In this document: positions 50,417 through 60,004 of the stretch, piece by piece
Numbering within the stretch: position 1 is the stretch's first letter
How the letters are laid out: every line of letters begins with the position of its first letter
DNA from: Anaerolineales bacterium
Lineage (GTDB): Bacteria; Chloroflexota; Anaerolineae; Aggregatilineales; J027
DNA length: 64,000 bases
Assembly: GCA_020634155.1 (NCBI GenBank)
Contig: JACKCI010000001.1
Coordinates: forward strand, 310,001-374,000
Direction of reading: 5' to 3'
Translations under genes and position numbers: made by a program
The notes under the pieces: model-generated
The model's database searches: none
What the model saw: the letters and a program-made list of their open reading frames with translations, nothing else
What the model was told of the DNA's origin: nothing

Positions 50417-52634
50417 CTTTGGTCAACAATAAAATATAGGCTACTGTTTGTTGGTTATATTGAGATACAACAGGTAGAAGTTGTGAAGCAAGGTTGTCTT
50501 CAATCAGCGGCAATAGGTCATCGTAGCGGTCAGCCGCTGCTACAAACGCATAATCATCTGGAGGATATTCCGCAAATTTTTTGTACTCTTTCATATATTC
50601 CACTCCACGACGTTGCGTCTGATAGCGGGTCAAATTCGATCCAGACAAGTTTAGAGATGAGGATGAGAGATAGAGTATCTCACGCTGGTCAATATCGTCA
50701 ATCATATTGATGGCACGGGCGGTTACGTTCAGATTGACGGTGCGTTCCCCATAAACAAGCTGTTTCGGCAGGTAGTCTTGCGTATAATCTGCGAGATTAA
50801 GAACTGCAAAGACGACTGCGACGCCTATCAACATCGTTGTTTGGATACGCGGACTTTCCCAATAGTGATTATGGGGGAATTGCAAACGACGCGGTATATC
50901 TTGCACCATCTCTACGCAGTAAACAATTCCTAAACCAATTAGAACAGCCAATCCGGGCATGACACTCACAAAGCGTGGGTAATGGGGTGGGTCTACCAAT
51001 AACACCCCCCCCAAAAGCCCTGTTAAGGCCACCCAAATTACCATTGTCGCCCAACGCGGATCATAGTAACGCCGCAAGCCAAGCGCAATGCCAATAAGGA
51101 ATGGGGTTATCCCAAACCATCCCACAAGGCTGTTATATGCGCCATAGAAACCGCTCTCATCTACGCGCTGGACATAAGCACCATAAGAGTGCTGGAACTG
51201 GTATTTCCAGTAATCTTCCCAGCGATTTTCTGCAAGAGCAGCCTCAATATCACCCGTTTCAAAGATTGCCACTTGCTCCAAACGTGGGTTAAGAGGCTGT
51301 GTCTTATCTTGATAAACTGAGTAATAGACTGGAAAAGCTACCACCGCCGAAAGGATAACGGCAATCAACACTAAATCACCCCGTTGCCATATCCAACGTC
51401 GATTCGCAAGAGCATAAAATAGGACATATCCGACAATCAAAATGGGAACAATGCGGGATGCCGAATAGAAATACTGAGATAAACCTAATGACACCCCTGC
51501 AAGCGCATATTCCATTTCATCGCCAGTTCGTAGCGCTTGGGTCAAGAAGGCAAAAGTAAAGGCCGTGAAGAGTGGATCACCGACCTGATTAATCGAAATG
51601 CGACTGAAATGGAGATGGACTGGAAATGTAACCATCCAGACGGCAGCCACAAGCCCCACCCGCCAATTGAACATCCGTCGTCCCATCAAATACACCGCTG
51701 GCACTGTGAACGTACCCAGCAGGGCTGATGGCAGTCGTGAAGCCAGTATCGTTTGCCCTAACGTCTCCACCGAAGCCGAAATCATCATATGGTATATCAA
51801 GGGATGATGCCACACCCCGAAGCGAAACGGGCTATCAATCCAATGCGAGAAACCTACCAAATCGACCGCTTGGATAGCAAAAGCAGCTTCATCCTCCGCT
51901 TGGATATAAGGATTGGTTTCTAACCATGCAACGCGCACCACCAACGCCAGCGCCGTCAATCCTAGAACAACAAGCCACTCGCGGTAGTCGTGCCGAAAGC
52001 TTCTCCACAAACGCATAAACCAATCCCGCAACACGCACAAAGGAACTAAACCCACTAGGGTAATGCTTATCCCTAGCCACCACATTTCCACAATCCGCAC
52101 AGCATTGGTTTGGCGCAAATCCGCCCGCCATCCCACATATAGACAGTAGCTCACACCCCCGATTACCATCATCCACTGCACAATAGGAATAATGACGTGC
52201 CAGTTGAGGTCAGGCCGTGGTGTGCGATGGTAAAGCGATTGCCAGTAAGTTCGTGGTATCTGAGTCGCTACTACCAGCAATAACGCAACGATCCAGCCAA
52301 CAATAGTCATTGACGAAAAGAACTGTTCGTGGATGATTCCCTGCCATGTTGCCCCTACTCCAATAATAAGACCAGCAATGGCTAACCACCATCGACGGCT
52401 TCCAAGCAAATGGTGATTCCCATTAAGTTCCAAGAGGGGTTGCCAGTCCTGCCGATAGCTGTGCCAGCCCTGCAAAGCAATCAAAACAGTACCAACAATA
52501 GCAAAGGTAAATGAGGTCTTAGTTGAAAGGTATGGCTCATGTATCCAGCGACGGTGTGCTTTGATTAGATAGTAAAAACCGATTAGCCCAATAAGTGGAA
52601 AAGAACGCCATAAAGCTGCCCAACGTCGTATCAA
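50409..52634 (-). CDS. Membrane glycosyltransferase, GT39/ArnT-like (PMT_2)
   Basis: About 741 residues with roughly a dozen membrane helices. The first extracytoplasmic loop carries the acidic pair of this family, NPYIQAEDEAAFAIQAVDLVG, and FRFGVWHHPLIYHMMISAS and LPSALLGTFTVPAVYLMGRRMF follow the ArnT/PMT pattern. Such enzymes transfer a sugar from a polyprenyl-phosphate donor. A small soluble domain ends the protein. I choose TTG 52634: GGAAGGGG lies seven bases upstream and it starts four bases after the stop of the oxidase gene, whereas the GTG at 52697 would overlap that gene by 59 bases. Confidence 0.82.
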   Translation of the reverse strand: MIRRWAALWRSFPLIGLIGFYYLIKAHRRWIHEPYLSTKTSFTFAIVGTVLIALQGWHSYRQDWQPLLELNGNHHLLGSRRWWLAIAGLIIGVGATWQGIIHEQFFSSMTIVGWIVALLLVVATQIPRTYWQSLYHRTPRPDLNWHVIIPIVQWMMVIGGVSYCLYVGWRADLRQTNAVRIVEMWWLGISITLVGLVPLCVLRDWFMRLWRSFRHDYREWLVVLGLTALALVVRVAWLETNPYIQAEDEAAFAIQAVDLVGFSHWIDSPFRFGVWHHPLIYHMMISASVETLGQTILASRLPSALLGTFTVPAVYLMGRRMFNWRVGLVAAVWMVTFPVHLHFSRISINQVGDPLFTAFTFAFLTQALRTGDEMEYALAGVSLGLSQYFYSASRIVPILIVGYVLFYALANRRWIWQRGDLVLIAVILSAVVAFPVYYSVYQDKTQPLNPRLEQVAIFETGDIEAALAENRWEDYWKYQFQHSYGAYVQRVDESGFYGAYNSLVGWFGITPFLIGIALGLRRYYDPRWATMVIWVALTGLLGGVLLVDPPHYPRFVSVMPGLAVLIGLGIVYCVEMVQDIPRRLQFPHNHYWESPRIQTTMLIGVAVVFAVLNLADYTQDYLPKQLVYGERTVNLNVTARAINMIDDIDQREILYLSSSSLNLSGSNLTRYQTQRRGVEYMKEYKKFAEYPPDDYAFVAAADRYDDLLPLIEDNLASQLLPVVSQYNQQTVAYILLLTKDE

Positions 52635-52638
52635 TAGA

Positions 52639-55485
52639 CTACCCCTTCCAGCCACAAGCCTCTGCAAGAATAACCACTGGATGTTTCGCTTGTTCACTTA
52701 TATGGGACACTTGCTCACGGCAAGATGTTCCACTAGCTGCCAAAATTGCATCAGGATTATCGCGTAGAGCCGGATAGAGTCGTTGTTCGGCTATTGCCAT
52801 CGACACATCATAATGTTCATAGCCGTAGCTCCCCGCCATCCCACAGCATCCAGCATCTAGCTCGCTCACAACCGCATTAGGAATCGCGCTCAATAACCGC
52901 AAGCTATCAATGGTGCCCCAGAGCGCCTTCTGATGACAATGCCCATGTAACAGTATGTTTCGCGGTTGCTCATCCCATGCTAACGATGCAGTTGGCAACC
53001 ATTCCGCTAACCACTGCTCCACGCTGATGGTATGCTTGGCAACTCGCACAGCGCGTTCTTGATACGGACGGTCAACTAATGTTGGGTAATCATCAATCAA
53101 GGCCGAGGCACAGGATGGTTCTAAGAACATGAACCGCACGGTAGGGTCTTCCTCATCCCATGCTCCAAGTTGCGTCACATTCTGAGTCGCCATCTGTTTA
53201 GCTTGGTCAAGCAATCCCTTGCTCAAAGCAGGACGCCCACAGCAACCCTGCCCCGCCAAACGCTCCACTCGCAGCTTGTAACCACCTTGAGTCATCAAAT
53301 AGGCCAAGGCCTGCCCGATTTCTGGATGAAAATACTCTGTATAAGTATCCAATATCAGGATAGGAGCCGTCTGCCCCGCTATTGGGGTAACTTGGTGTTG
53401 CCACCATTGACTAAAGCGCTGATAAGCATAGCGTGGCATGGTGCGTTCTGGCGCAATGTGCATCAGGGGCTTCATCAATGAACGCCCCATGTTACTCAGG
53501 CGCGGTATCAAGCTCGCCAAGCGACTCAGACGATGCACATTGCCCACAAGTCGTGCTGCCAAAGGGATGCCATGGTGGTCATAATAATTCGCCATGAATT
53601 CAGCTTTGAGACGAGCCATATCCACCGAAGATGGGCATTCTACCTTACAAGCCTTGCATGACAAGCACAAATCCAGCACCGATTTTGCCGCATCGCTGTG
53701 CATACCATCTAAGCCGAGCCTACCCGTTATCGCCAACCGCAAGATATTAGCACGCCCTCGTGTCGAATCGCGCTCCTCACGGGTTGCCATAAAGGAGGGA
53801 CACATAACCCCGCTCTCCTCTTTGCGGCATACCCCCGCCCCATTGCACATCTCAATCGCGCCAGCAAATCCTTGGTCGCTTGACCAGTCATAACGGGTAT
53901 CTACTATCGTCAATGGGGTGGCATAGTCTGGCCCATAGCGCAACAAAGCAGGATCATCCATCGGAGGTGTATCAAAAACTTTGCCGGGGTTCATCAATCG
54001 CTGTGGGTCAAAGAGGCGCTTAATCTCTCGGAACGCTTGGGTTAACTCTGAGCCAAAGAACCGCTCACTAAACTCACCCCGAACTAACCCCTCACCATGC
54101 TCACCGCTAGTAGTTCCCCCATAGGCTAAGACTGCTTCAACTGCGGCTTCACCTATAGCTCGGTATTGCCGCAAGCCCTCCGCTGTTTTCAAGTTCAGTA
54201 AAGGCCGTACATGGAGGCATCCAGCGCTGGCATGGGCATAGAGCGACATTTCCGCCCCCTCACCTGCAACAATAGCCTGAATTTGCTGTATATACGCAGG
54301 CAGAAGTTCAACAGGTACCGCCGCATCCTCAATAACAGGCACCGTCTTCCAATCACTGCGGTTGCTAGAAAGGAGCCCTAACCCAGCTTTCCGCACTGTC
54401 CAAACGTTGGCCTGCTGTGGAGCATCCATTAGCACGACAACGGATTGTCGATGGCCCAAGGTCTGTAATTGCATTTTAAGTTGCGTAATATGGTGAGTAA
54501 GTTCTGCCTCAGACACACCATAATACTCCACGGCTAACAGCGCAGCAGGGTCACCCTCAACAAAGGTCAAGCGACGTGCAAATTCTGGCTGATGACGAGT
54601 GCGGTCAAGCAGCAGCTTATCAAACAACTCAACCGCCGAAGGCTCAGTCTTTAGGATAGACGGAACAATTTCCAGCGCGGGCATCAGTTCATCAAAATGG
54701 ATAATGACGAGGGCAGTTCGTTGTGGACGCTCTACCAGAGCCAATTCAGCTCCCACAATACTCCCTAATGTACCCTCCGACCCAATAATCAGTTGCGCCA
54801 AATCAATAAGATTAGGGTCAAGTCGATTCAGCGCATAACCAGCCACCGTGCGCCATGTCTTAGGATAACGAGTAGCGATGAAATCTGCATAGGTGGTAAG
54901 AACCTGTTTGACGCCATCCACAAGCCGCTGAAGAGTCGTGCCATAAGCCTGACCTGCCGCCAGATGGACTTTTTCACCTGACGCCAAGACCACATCTAAT
55001 GAGCGCACATGGTCAGCCGTCATCCGATAGAGGATACTATGGGTACCGCTTGAATTGTTGGCAAGGCACCCACCCATGGTGGCACGGTTAGCACTGGCTG
55101 GGTCAGGCCCAAACATCAGGCTCAAGGGCTTGAGTTGATTGTTCATCTGCTCAAGGACAAGGCCGGGTTCAACCCTGATTATGCGGCTTTCAGCATCTAT
55201 CCCCGTAACACGCCGCAAATGTCGCGTGAAGTCAATCACAATCGCTTCACCGACGGTCTGCCCCGCCAAACTTGTGCCACCACCACGTGGCACAATAGGG
55301 ACACCATACTCAGCGGAAATCGCATGAATGGCGCAAACATCATCTACATGGCGTGGAAAGACCACCCCAACAGGGACTATCTGGTAGTTACTAGCATCCG
55401 TGCTATAGAGGAAGCGCGTAATGGTGTCAAAGGCGACATTATCTAAGCCAATGACCTTAGCAAGCGCATCAACAAGTGGAGTCAT
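52639..55485 (-). CDS. GlcD-type FAD-linked oxidase with Fe-S clusters and CCG domain
   Basis: 948 residues, three fused parts. FAD_binding_4 (residues 30-230; PRGGGTSLAGQTVG, GCLANNSSGTHSI) and FAD-oxidase C (to about 500; SGEHGEGLVRG with flavin-site residues). Then two 4Fe-4S ferredoxin-like segments (CNGAGVCRKEESGVMCPS near 545, CLSCKACKVECP near 605) and a C-terminal Fe-S/CCG region (GCCGRPALS near 747, DAGCCGMAGSYG near 877). This layout is that of D-lactate, glycolate or D-2-hydroxyacid dehydrogenases passing electrons to quinone. Substrate not determinable. No clear SD precedes the ATG. Confidence 0.92.
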   Translation of the reverse strand: MTPLVDALAKVIGLDNVAFDTITRFLYSTDASNYQIVPVGVVFPRHVDDVCAIHAISAEYGVPIVPRGGGTSLAGQTVGEAIVIDFTRHLRRVTGIDAESRIIRVEPGLVLEQMNNQLKPLSLMFGPDPASANRATMGGCLANNSSGTHSILYRMTADHVRSLDVVLASGEKVHLAAGQAYGTTLQRLVDGVKQVLTTYADFIATRYPKTWRTVAGYALNRLDPNLIDLAQLIIGSEGTLGSIVGAELALVERPQRTALVIIHFDELMPALEIVPSILKTEPSAVELFDKLLLDRTRHQPEFARRLTFVEGDPAALLAVEYYGVSEAELTHHITQLKMQLQTLGHRQSVVVLMDAPQQANVWTVRKAGLGLLSSNRSDWKTVPVIEDAAVPVELLPAYIQQIQAIVAGEGAEMSLYAHASAGCLHVRPLLNLKTAEGLRQYRAIGEAAVEAVLAYGGTTSGEHGEGLVRGEFSERFFGSELTQAFREIKRLFDPQRLMNPGKVFDTPPMDDPALLRYGPDYATPLTIVDTRYDWSSDQGFAGAIEMCNGAGVCRKEESGVMCPSFMATREERDSTRGRANILRLAITGRLGLDGMHSDAAKSVLDLCLSCKACKVECPSSVDMARLKAEFMANYYDHHGIPLAARLVGNVHRLSRLASLIPRLSNMGRSLMKPLMHIAPERTMPRYAYQRFSQWWQHQVTPIAGQTAPILILDTYTEYFHPEIGQALAYLMTQGGYKLRVERLAGQGCCGRPALSKGLLDQAKQMATQNVTQLGAWDEEDPTVRFMFLEPSCASALIDDYPTLVDRPYQERAVRVAKHTISVEQWLAEWLPTASLAWDEQPRNILLHGHCHQKALWGTIDSLRLLSAIPNAVVSELDAGCCGMAGSYGYEHYDVSMAIAEQRLYPALRDNPDAILAASGTSCREQVSHISEQAKHPVVILAEACGWKG

Positions 55486-55498
55486 AAATCAAGCCAAG

Positions 55499-55527
55499 AA
55501 CCGCCCAACCACAAGTGTTAGGCGGTT
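55499..55527 (-). terminator. Weak terminator-like hairpin after the ABC ATPase gene
   Basis: AACCGCC and GGCGGTT arms with an inner AAC/GTT pair. The T-rich flank is on the plus strand (GGTTTTG), so minus-strand termination would be weak. It may attenuate read-through into the oxidase gene. Confidence 0.4.
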
Positions 55528-55553
55528 TTGTTTGCAGATAACTCTGGCAAAGA

Positions 55554-56651
55554 CTAAAGCGTTTCGCCAGTTTCAGCATCAAACAGGTGCATGTTGTTCA
55601 TATCAAACACCGTACCTGTTGCCAAACCAACATGGACATCAGAACGCGGGTCCATACGCGCCAAGAAATTGATGCCACCCTTCTTAAGGTAAACGACCTT
55701 TTCATTACCCATCAACTCAATAACATCAACCTCAGCCTCAACCATGGTTGGGACAATATCAGATGGTTGATATTGATGATTGTGGATATGCTCCGGACGT
55801 AGACCAAAGGTAACTCGCTGGCCTGCATGTGACCGATACCGATCATACCGATCTTTTTGAACCTCTAGTTTATCGACACCAATATCGACAAACATTCTGC
55901 CACCTTCTTCAATCAAAGTAGCATCAAAGAAGTTCATGGACGGGCTACCAATGAAGCCAGCCACAAATTGATTAGAGGGGTGCATATACAGGTCGGTCGG
56001 GGTGTCAATCTGTTGCAATTTACCCGCACTCAACACCGCAATGCGCGTCCCCATCGTCATGGCTTCCACTTGGTCATGGGTCACGTAGATAAAGGTCGTC
56101 CCCAGACGTTGGTGTAGCTTGCTGATAAAGGCACGGGCCTCAACACGCAACTTGGCGTCAAGGTTAGAAAGCGGCTCATCCATCAAGAATACGGCTGGGT
56201 CACGCACAATCGCACGGCCTACTGCCACACGCTGGCGTTGACCACCCGATAGTTGGCGCGGGCGGCGGTCTAGCAGGTTCTCAATACCAAGGCTTTGAGC
56301 AGCCTCGCGTACTTTCTCATCAATAACCTGCTTCGGCACCTTACGCAAGCGCAAACCAAAGGCCATGTTGTCATAGACCGTCATATGGGGATAGAGCGCG
56401 TAACTTTGGAACACCATCGCAATATCGCGGTCTTTGGGCGCGACATTGTTGACCACACGGTCGCCAATGATGATACGGCCCTCCGTCACTTCCTCTAATC
56501 CCGCCAACATCCGGAGGCTAGTTGATTTGCCACAACCGGAAGGGCCTACAAAAACCAAAAATTCTTTATCTTCAATCTCGATATTCAAATCGGAAACGGC
56601 TTCGACGTTTCCCCAACGTTTATATACATGTTCGTATACTACCTTCGCCAC
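55554..56651 (-). CDS. ABC transporter ATPase, UgpC/MsmK (sugar) type
   Basis: 365 residues. Walker A GPSGCGKST near residue 36, Q-loop VFQSYALYPHM near 78, signature LSGGQRQRVAVGRA near 134, Walker B VFLMDEPLSNLD near 154, H-loop YVTHDQVEAMTMG, and a C-terminal TOBE-like region (VTFGLRPEHIH). UgpC/MsmK ATPases energise CUT1 sugar or glycerol-3-phosphate importers and often serve several transporters. No permease or binding protein is next to it. GTG 56651 is the start: AGGAGG lies five bases upstream. The longer frame to 56675 runs through that SD. Confidence 0.93.
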   Translation of the reverse strand: MAKVVYEHVYKRWGNVEAVSDLNIEIEDKEFLVFVGPSGCGKSTSLRMLAGLEEVTEGRIIIGDRVVNNVAPKDRDIAMVFQSYALYPHMTVYDNMAFGLRLRKVPKQVIDEKVREAAQSLGIENLLDRRPRQLSGGQRQRVAVGRAIVRDPAVFLMDEPLSNLDAKLRVEARAFISKLHQRLGTTFIYVTHDQVEAMTMGTRIAVLSAGKLQQIDTPTDLYMHPSNQFVAGFIGSPSMNFFDATLIEEGGRMFVDIGVDKLEVQKDRYDRYRSHAGQRVTFGLRPEHIHNHQYQPSDIVPTMVEAEVDVIELMGNEKVVYLKKGGINFLARMDPRSDVHVGLATGTVFDMNNMHLFDAETGETL

Positions 56652-56739
56652 GTCATCCTCCTGCAGCAATAACAAAGGCTTCGTCGCAAATTTTATTAAG
56701 ATATGAAGCTTGTGTCAAACCAGATTATCCCACTATCCA

Positions 56740-58449
56740 TCAATTACGGCAACCATTCAGAAAACCAATTAGGTTGTTTCCATCAAATAGAGCACCCTCC
56801 ATTATTCCATTGTCACCTAAAATCAGGCGCAATGTACCACCAGCAGCATAACCGTCATCATCCTTTATCAAGCGGTCTTCCCGTAAAAGAAGCCAGCCTT
56901 GCGGTTGCCCAACAACTGGTATCCTTGCCCAGTCCTGATCCAATCGGCTAGGGTCTGTCAGCCATACACCCGTTAGCTCTACAAGTGTGTCGCCATAATC
57001 TGGCAACAGCCCAGTCGCCAGAATAGTATCCGCTGCCGTTGGGGCTTCGATAATGACAAGATAACTGAAGCTGAGATTACCCACTAACGCTGCACAGCGC
57101 CACACTCCTGTCAATGGCTCTAGGGCAGCTAATGTCGCAGATGGTATTTCACGGGTGGGCGTTGGTTCATTATCAAAGGGCAAAAACGTCGGAGTCGGAA
57201 TCCCCGTCTCTGTAGGTGATGGCGTCGGAGATGCGGTTGATGTCTGACTTGGTGTTGGCGAATGAGGATTTAGGGTCACGGTTACCGTCGGCAAAGGTGT
57301 CAATGTCACATGTCGTGTTGGCGTAGGCGTCGAAGGCTCAAATATCATCTCTGGGGCCGCAAACCCCGGTAACCACCATTGGTTGACAGGAAGCTCAAGC
57401 CCGATACCTAAATTGGTCAACGCCATAATATTCCCCCGAACACTATTGACTGTCGTCATCGGCTCAGAGGGTAACTCACGCACCCTTAGCGTTGGATCCA
57501 CCGCCCAACTCACCCACTGCCCAGCCTCAACTGTACGCCCAATATCAGAGAAATTAACCGAACCGCGCAAGACGACTGCTTTCAAGCCCGCCGCTGCATC
57601 CACTTGAAAGAAAACAGTACCCACCATATTCACCAAGGCTCCATTGATGGTAAATTGGGTTGATTGCTCAGTATCAATCAGCACCCCTGAAGGTGGCACC
57701 GTCGGACAGGCACTCACCACAGGGTTGCTACTGAACACAAAACTATCGAGGTTGGTGTCGAATTCCGATAGTCGCACGCCAGCCGTGACCACCATCAAAC
57801 GCTCTGGAAGTTGAAGAATCAGTGCCCCCCACCCCATTGTATCCATGTTAAATGATGTGGTATTGATGAACTGGATAGCCTCAACTGGCACGCGGTCACC
57901 CGCAAGTGCGAAGCGTTGTGCATCTCCACGCCACCCAACTTCAATGGGCACATTGCCAAGACAAGCCTCACCCGTATTCAAAAAGCCACAACGAGCTGCC
58001 AAGCGGTCAAGGGCTGATTGAACAGATATAGCACACGCTACTAAGGGGTCGGCAGTTGGGGCCGTTTGAATAACAGGTGAATCATCAGGCTGCAATACGA
58101 GGTAAGCGCCTAGCGCCCCAGCGCCGACAACAGTCATCACCATCAATAGATTGAGCAAAGACCGAAGCATATGGTTGCCAGCAGCACGACGTTGACTAGG
58201 TGCGTTTTCTTGGCTGGTCTCGCGTGCAAGCTCTACCGCCAAGCGCCGCGCTTCCACATGATCCGGGTTGATACGCAGTGCCTCACGCACAGCCCGTGCA
58301 TACTCCTGCCGATCGACCGCGCAGTGGGTCAGTAGCAGCCATGCCTCCAGATTGTTGTACTCCTTGTACAAAATCTCCACAATAATCTCGCGGGCTGCGT
58401 CGAAATCTTCAGCTTCAATGAGGCTAATCGCCTCGTTTAAGTCACTCAA
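56740..58449 (-). CDS. TPR/membrane/FecR-like exported-domain protein
   Basis: About 569 residues. Residues 1-75 are TPR-like (FDAAREIIVEILYKEYNNLEAW, YARAVREALRINPDHVEARRLA), a membrane helix follows near 95-120 (LLMVMTVVGAGALGAYLVL), and the rest is external. Outside is a two-part module also found in the gene at 11929-13470: a cysteine-paired segment (VACAISVQSALDRL...GEACLG...GWGALILQL) and a FecR-like strand region (GLKAVVLRGSVNFSDIG). A Pro/Thr linker (about 390-450) and a beta domain end the protein. The start is uncertain: TTG 58449 has GGGGG nine bases upstream. Farther starts lie in the terminator of the preceding gene. Function unknown. Confidence 0.65.
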   Translation of the reverse strand: MSDLNEAISLIEAEDFDAAREIIVEILYKEYNNLEAWLLLTHCAVDRQEYARAVREALRINPDHVEARRLAVELARETSQENAPSQRRAAGNHMLRSLLNLLMVMTVVGAGALGAYLVLQPDDSPVIQTAPTADPLVACAISVQSALDRLAARCGFLNTGEACLGNVPIEVGWRGDAQRFALAGDRVPVEAIQFINTTSFNMDTMGWGALILQLPERLMVVTAGVRLSEFDTNLDSFVFSSNPVVSACPTVPPSGVLIDTEQSTQFTINGALVNMVGTVFFQVDAAAGLKAVVLRGSVNFSDIGRTVEAGQWVSWAVDPTLRVRELPSEPMTTVNSVRGNIMALTNLGIGLELPVNQWWLPGFAAPEMIFEPSTPTPTRHVTLTPLPTVTVTLNPHSPTPSQTSTASPTPSPTETGIPTPTFLPFDNEPTPTREIPSATLAALEPLTGVWRCAALVGNLSFSYLVIIEAPTAADTILATGLLPDYGDTLVELTGVWLTDPSRLDQDWARIPVVGQPQGWLLLREDRLIKDDDGYAAGGTLRLILGDNGIMEGALFDGNNLIGFLNGCRN

Positions 58450-58470
58450 AGGCACAAACCCCCATGCCAC

Positions 58471-58495
58471 AAAAAAAGGAGCCAAGTAGCTCCTT
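58471..58495 (-). terminator. Rho-independent terminator of the glycosidase lipoprotein gene
   Basis: On the minus strand AAGGAGC, loop TACTTG, GCTCCTT, then a run of T's. The T-run ends about 22 bases before the next gene's start codon. Confidence 0.85.
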
Positions 58496-58526
58496 ATTTT
58501 GAATCACTTTGCCGAAGTTTGCCAGT

Positions 58527-59885
58527 CTATTGACGCGGTGAATGCAGCAGATAGAAATACAGCATACGCGGCTGCCCACTGGCATTGAAGATGCTATAGC
58601 CTGCCTGCTCTTGGCGCTGCTCAATAGCCCCCTCCAACATGGCGAAGTTGAGATTCCACAGGAACGCCACTTCAACAAAGTCGCTCAAGGGTGGCTGTTG
58701 CAGCAATTGAAAAGCACGAATAGTGTATTCCGCCTGCTGCTGCTCAGTCAGCAACGAGAAGAATCCCGCCTCATCGGGGGGAATGCCATCAGCCCCATTG
58801 ATACCCACATTGTCATAGGTTCCCCAACCGAATTCCGTGACCCATATCAGGGTGTTGTGACCATTGCGCTGGATAATATCGCGGTAGTCAAAGAGAGTGT
58901 CTTGGAAGAAAAATACGCGGTTATCGGCCCAGCCACGAGCCGTATTACAGCACCGTTCATCAGGGGGATTGGCCCAAGGGAAGGGATGCGCCCCTACTTT
59001 GACGTCGGCATAATTAGCGAGGCCCGCATCGTACATCTGCTGTAAATAAGTGCGGTCACCAACTGACCCCGCCACCCCATCACCCACGGGCGCTAGACCC
59101 GCCGTCACCACTTGGATATTGGGTGCCATTGATTTGATGGTGCGATAGGCTACATCAAATAGCTTCATGTACTCGGCCCCGTTCATCGGCAAGCCGTTCC
59201 ACTCGCGCTCAAGATTCGGTTCGTTCCAAACTTCAATCGCGGTGATACGGTTATCTTCAGGCTTAACCAAGGTCAATAAGGTCGTGATGAAGCGAGCAAG
59301 GTCTTCTGGGTTGGCAGGCGGGCCATCTAATTGGTCGTTATACCCTGTGGGTCGTGCCCAATTGGGGGCCTTGGCAATACTTAGCAAGATTTTGCGCGGG
59401 CCTGCAACATAAGACGCCCATTGTATACGCTGGGCATATTCATAGAAGATGGGATTGTACACATTGGGTTCACGCTCCATCTCATCCCACGCAACCTGTA
59501 TTTTTATCCAATCAAAGCCCAACTCTGCCACGTCGGTCAAACGCTGATTCCAATTATCACGGCTAATAAAGGGATGGAACTGAATTCCCATCCGTGATTG
59601 AGTGAGTGACGGCAAGTTGTCAGGAACCTCTGGAGGCACCACTGGAGCTGTCGTCGGTGTTGGATTTACTGGAACCGCGCTTGGCGCAGGGGTGTCGGTT
59701 GGGGCAGGTGTGCCTTGCGGAGTCGGCGAAGGCCCCGGAAAAGCGGCCATATTCCGCACTACTGATGTTCCGGTTGGTTCGGGCGTTGTCGTAATCATGA
59801 CAATTATTGGCATGGGTTCTGGCCCACACCCACCAAGAATGACGGCTATCCCAAGAATAAACAGCCACAGTAAATGACGCTTCAC
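58527..59885 (-). CDS. Lipoprotein glycoside hydrolase (cellulase/GH39-like TIM barrel)
   Basis: 452 residues. Lipoprotein signal with lipobox LGGC near residue 20, then a Pro/Thr linker (35-90) and a catalytic (beta/alpha)8 domain. Acid/base glutamate in IEVWNEPN near residue 221 and probable nucleophile in IWVTEFGWG near 350 are the two clan GH-A glutamates. HPFISRDNWNQRLTDVAELGFDWIKIQV begins the barrel. The substrate is not evident; no other sugar genes are adjacent. GTG start with AAGGGG upstream; TATAAC at 59912-59917 could be its -10. Confidence 0.85.
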   Translation of the reverse strand: MKRHLLWLFILGIAVILGGCGPEPMPIIVMITTTPEPTGTSVVRNMAAFPGPSPTPQGTPAPTDTPAPSAVPVNPTPTTAPVVPPEVPDNLPSLTQSRMGIQFHPFISRDNWNQRLTDVAELGFDWIKIQVAWDEMEREPNVYNPIFYEYAQRIQWASYVAGPRKILLSIAKAPNWARPTGYNDQLDGPPANPEDLARFITTLLTLVKPEDNRITAIEVWNEPNLEREWNGLPMNGAEYMKLFDVAYRTIKSMAPNIQVVTAGLAPVGDGVAGSVGDRTYLQQMYDAGLANYADVKVGAHPFPWANPPDERCCNTARGWADNRVFFFQDTLFDYRDIIQRNGHNTLIWVTEFGWGTYDNVGINGADGIPPDEAGFFSLLTEQQQAEYTIRAFQLLQQPPLSDFVEVAFLWNLNFAMLEGAIEQRQEQAGYSIFNASGQPRMLYFYLLHSPRQ

Positions 59886-59945
59886 AATAGACCCCTTCCT
59901 TCCCTCTACAAGTTATAGACCCCTACACACGGCGAAAAGTTCCAC

Positions 59946-59980
59946 AAAAAAAGGGGGTCTGCAAGGTAAGCACACCCCCT
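59946..59980 (-). terminator. Rho-independent terminator of the LysM protein gene
   Basis: On the minus strand AGGGGGT and ACCCCCT arms with inner TGC/GCA pairing, followed by seven T's. Confidence 0.88.
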
Positions 59981-60004
59981 ATTGAACGTCAAACACAAAG
60001 CGGA

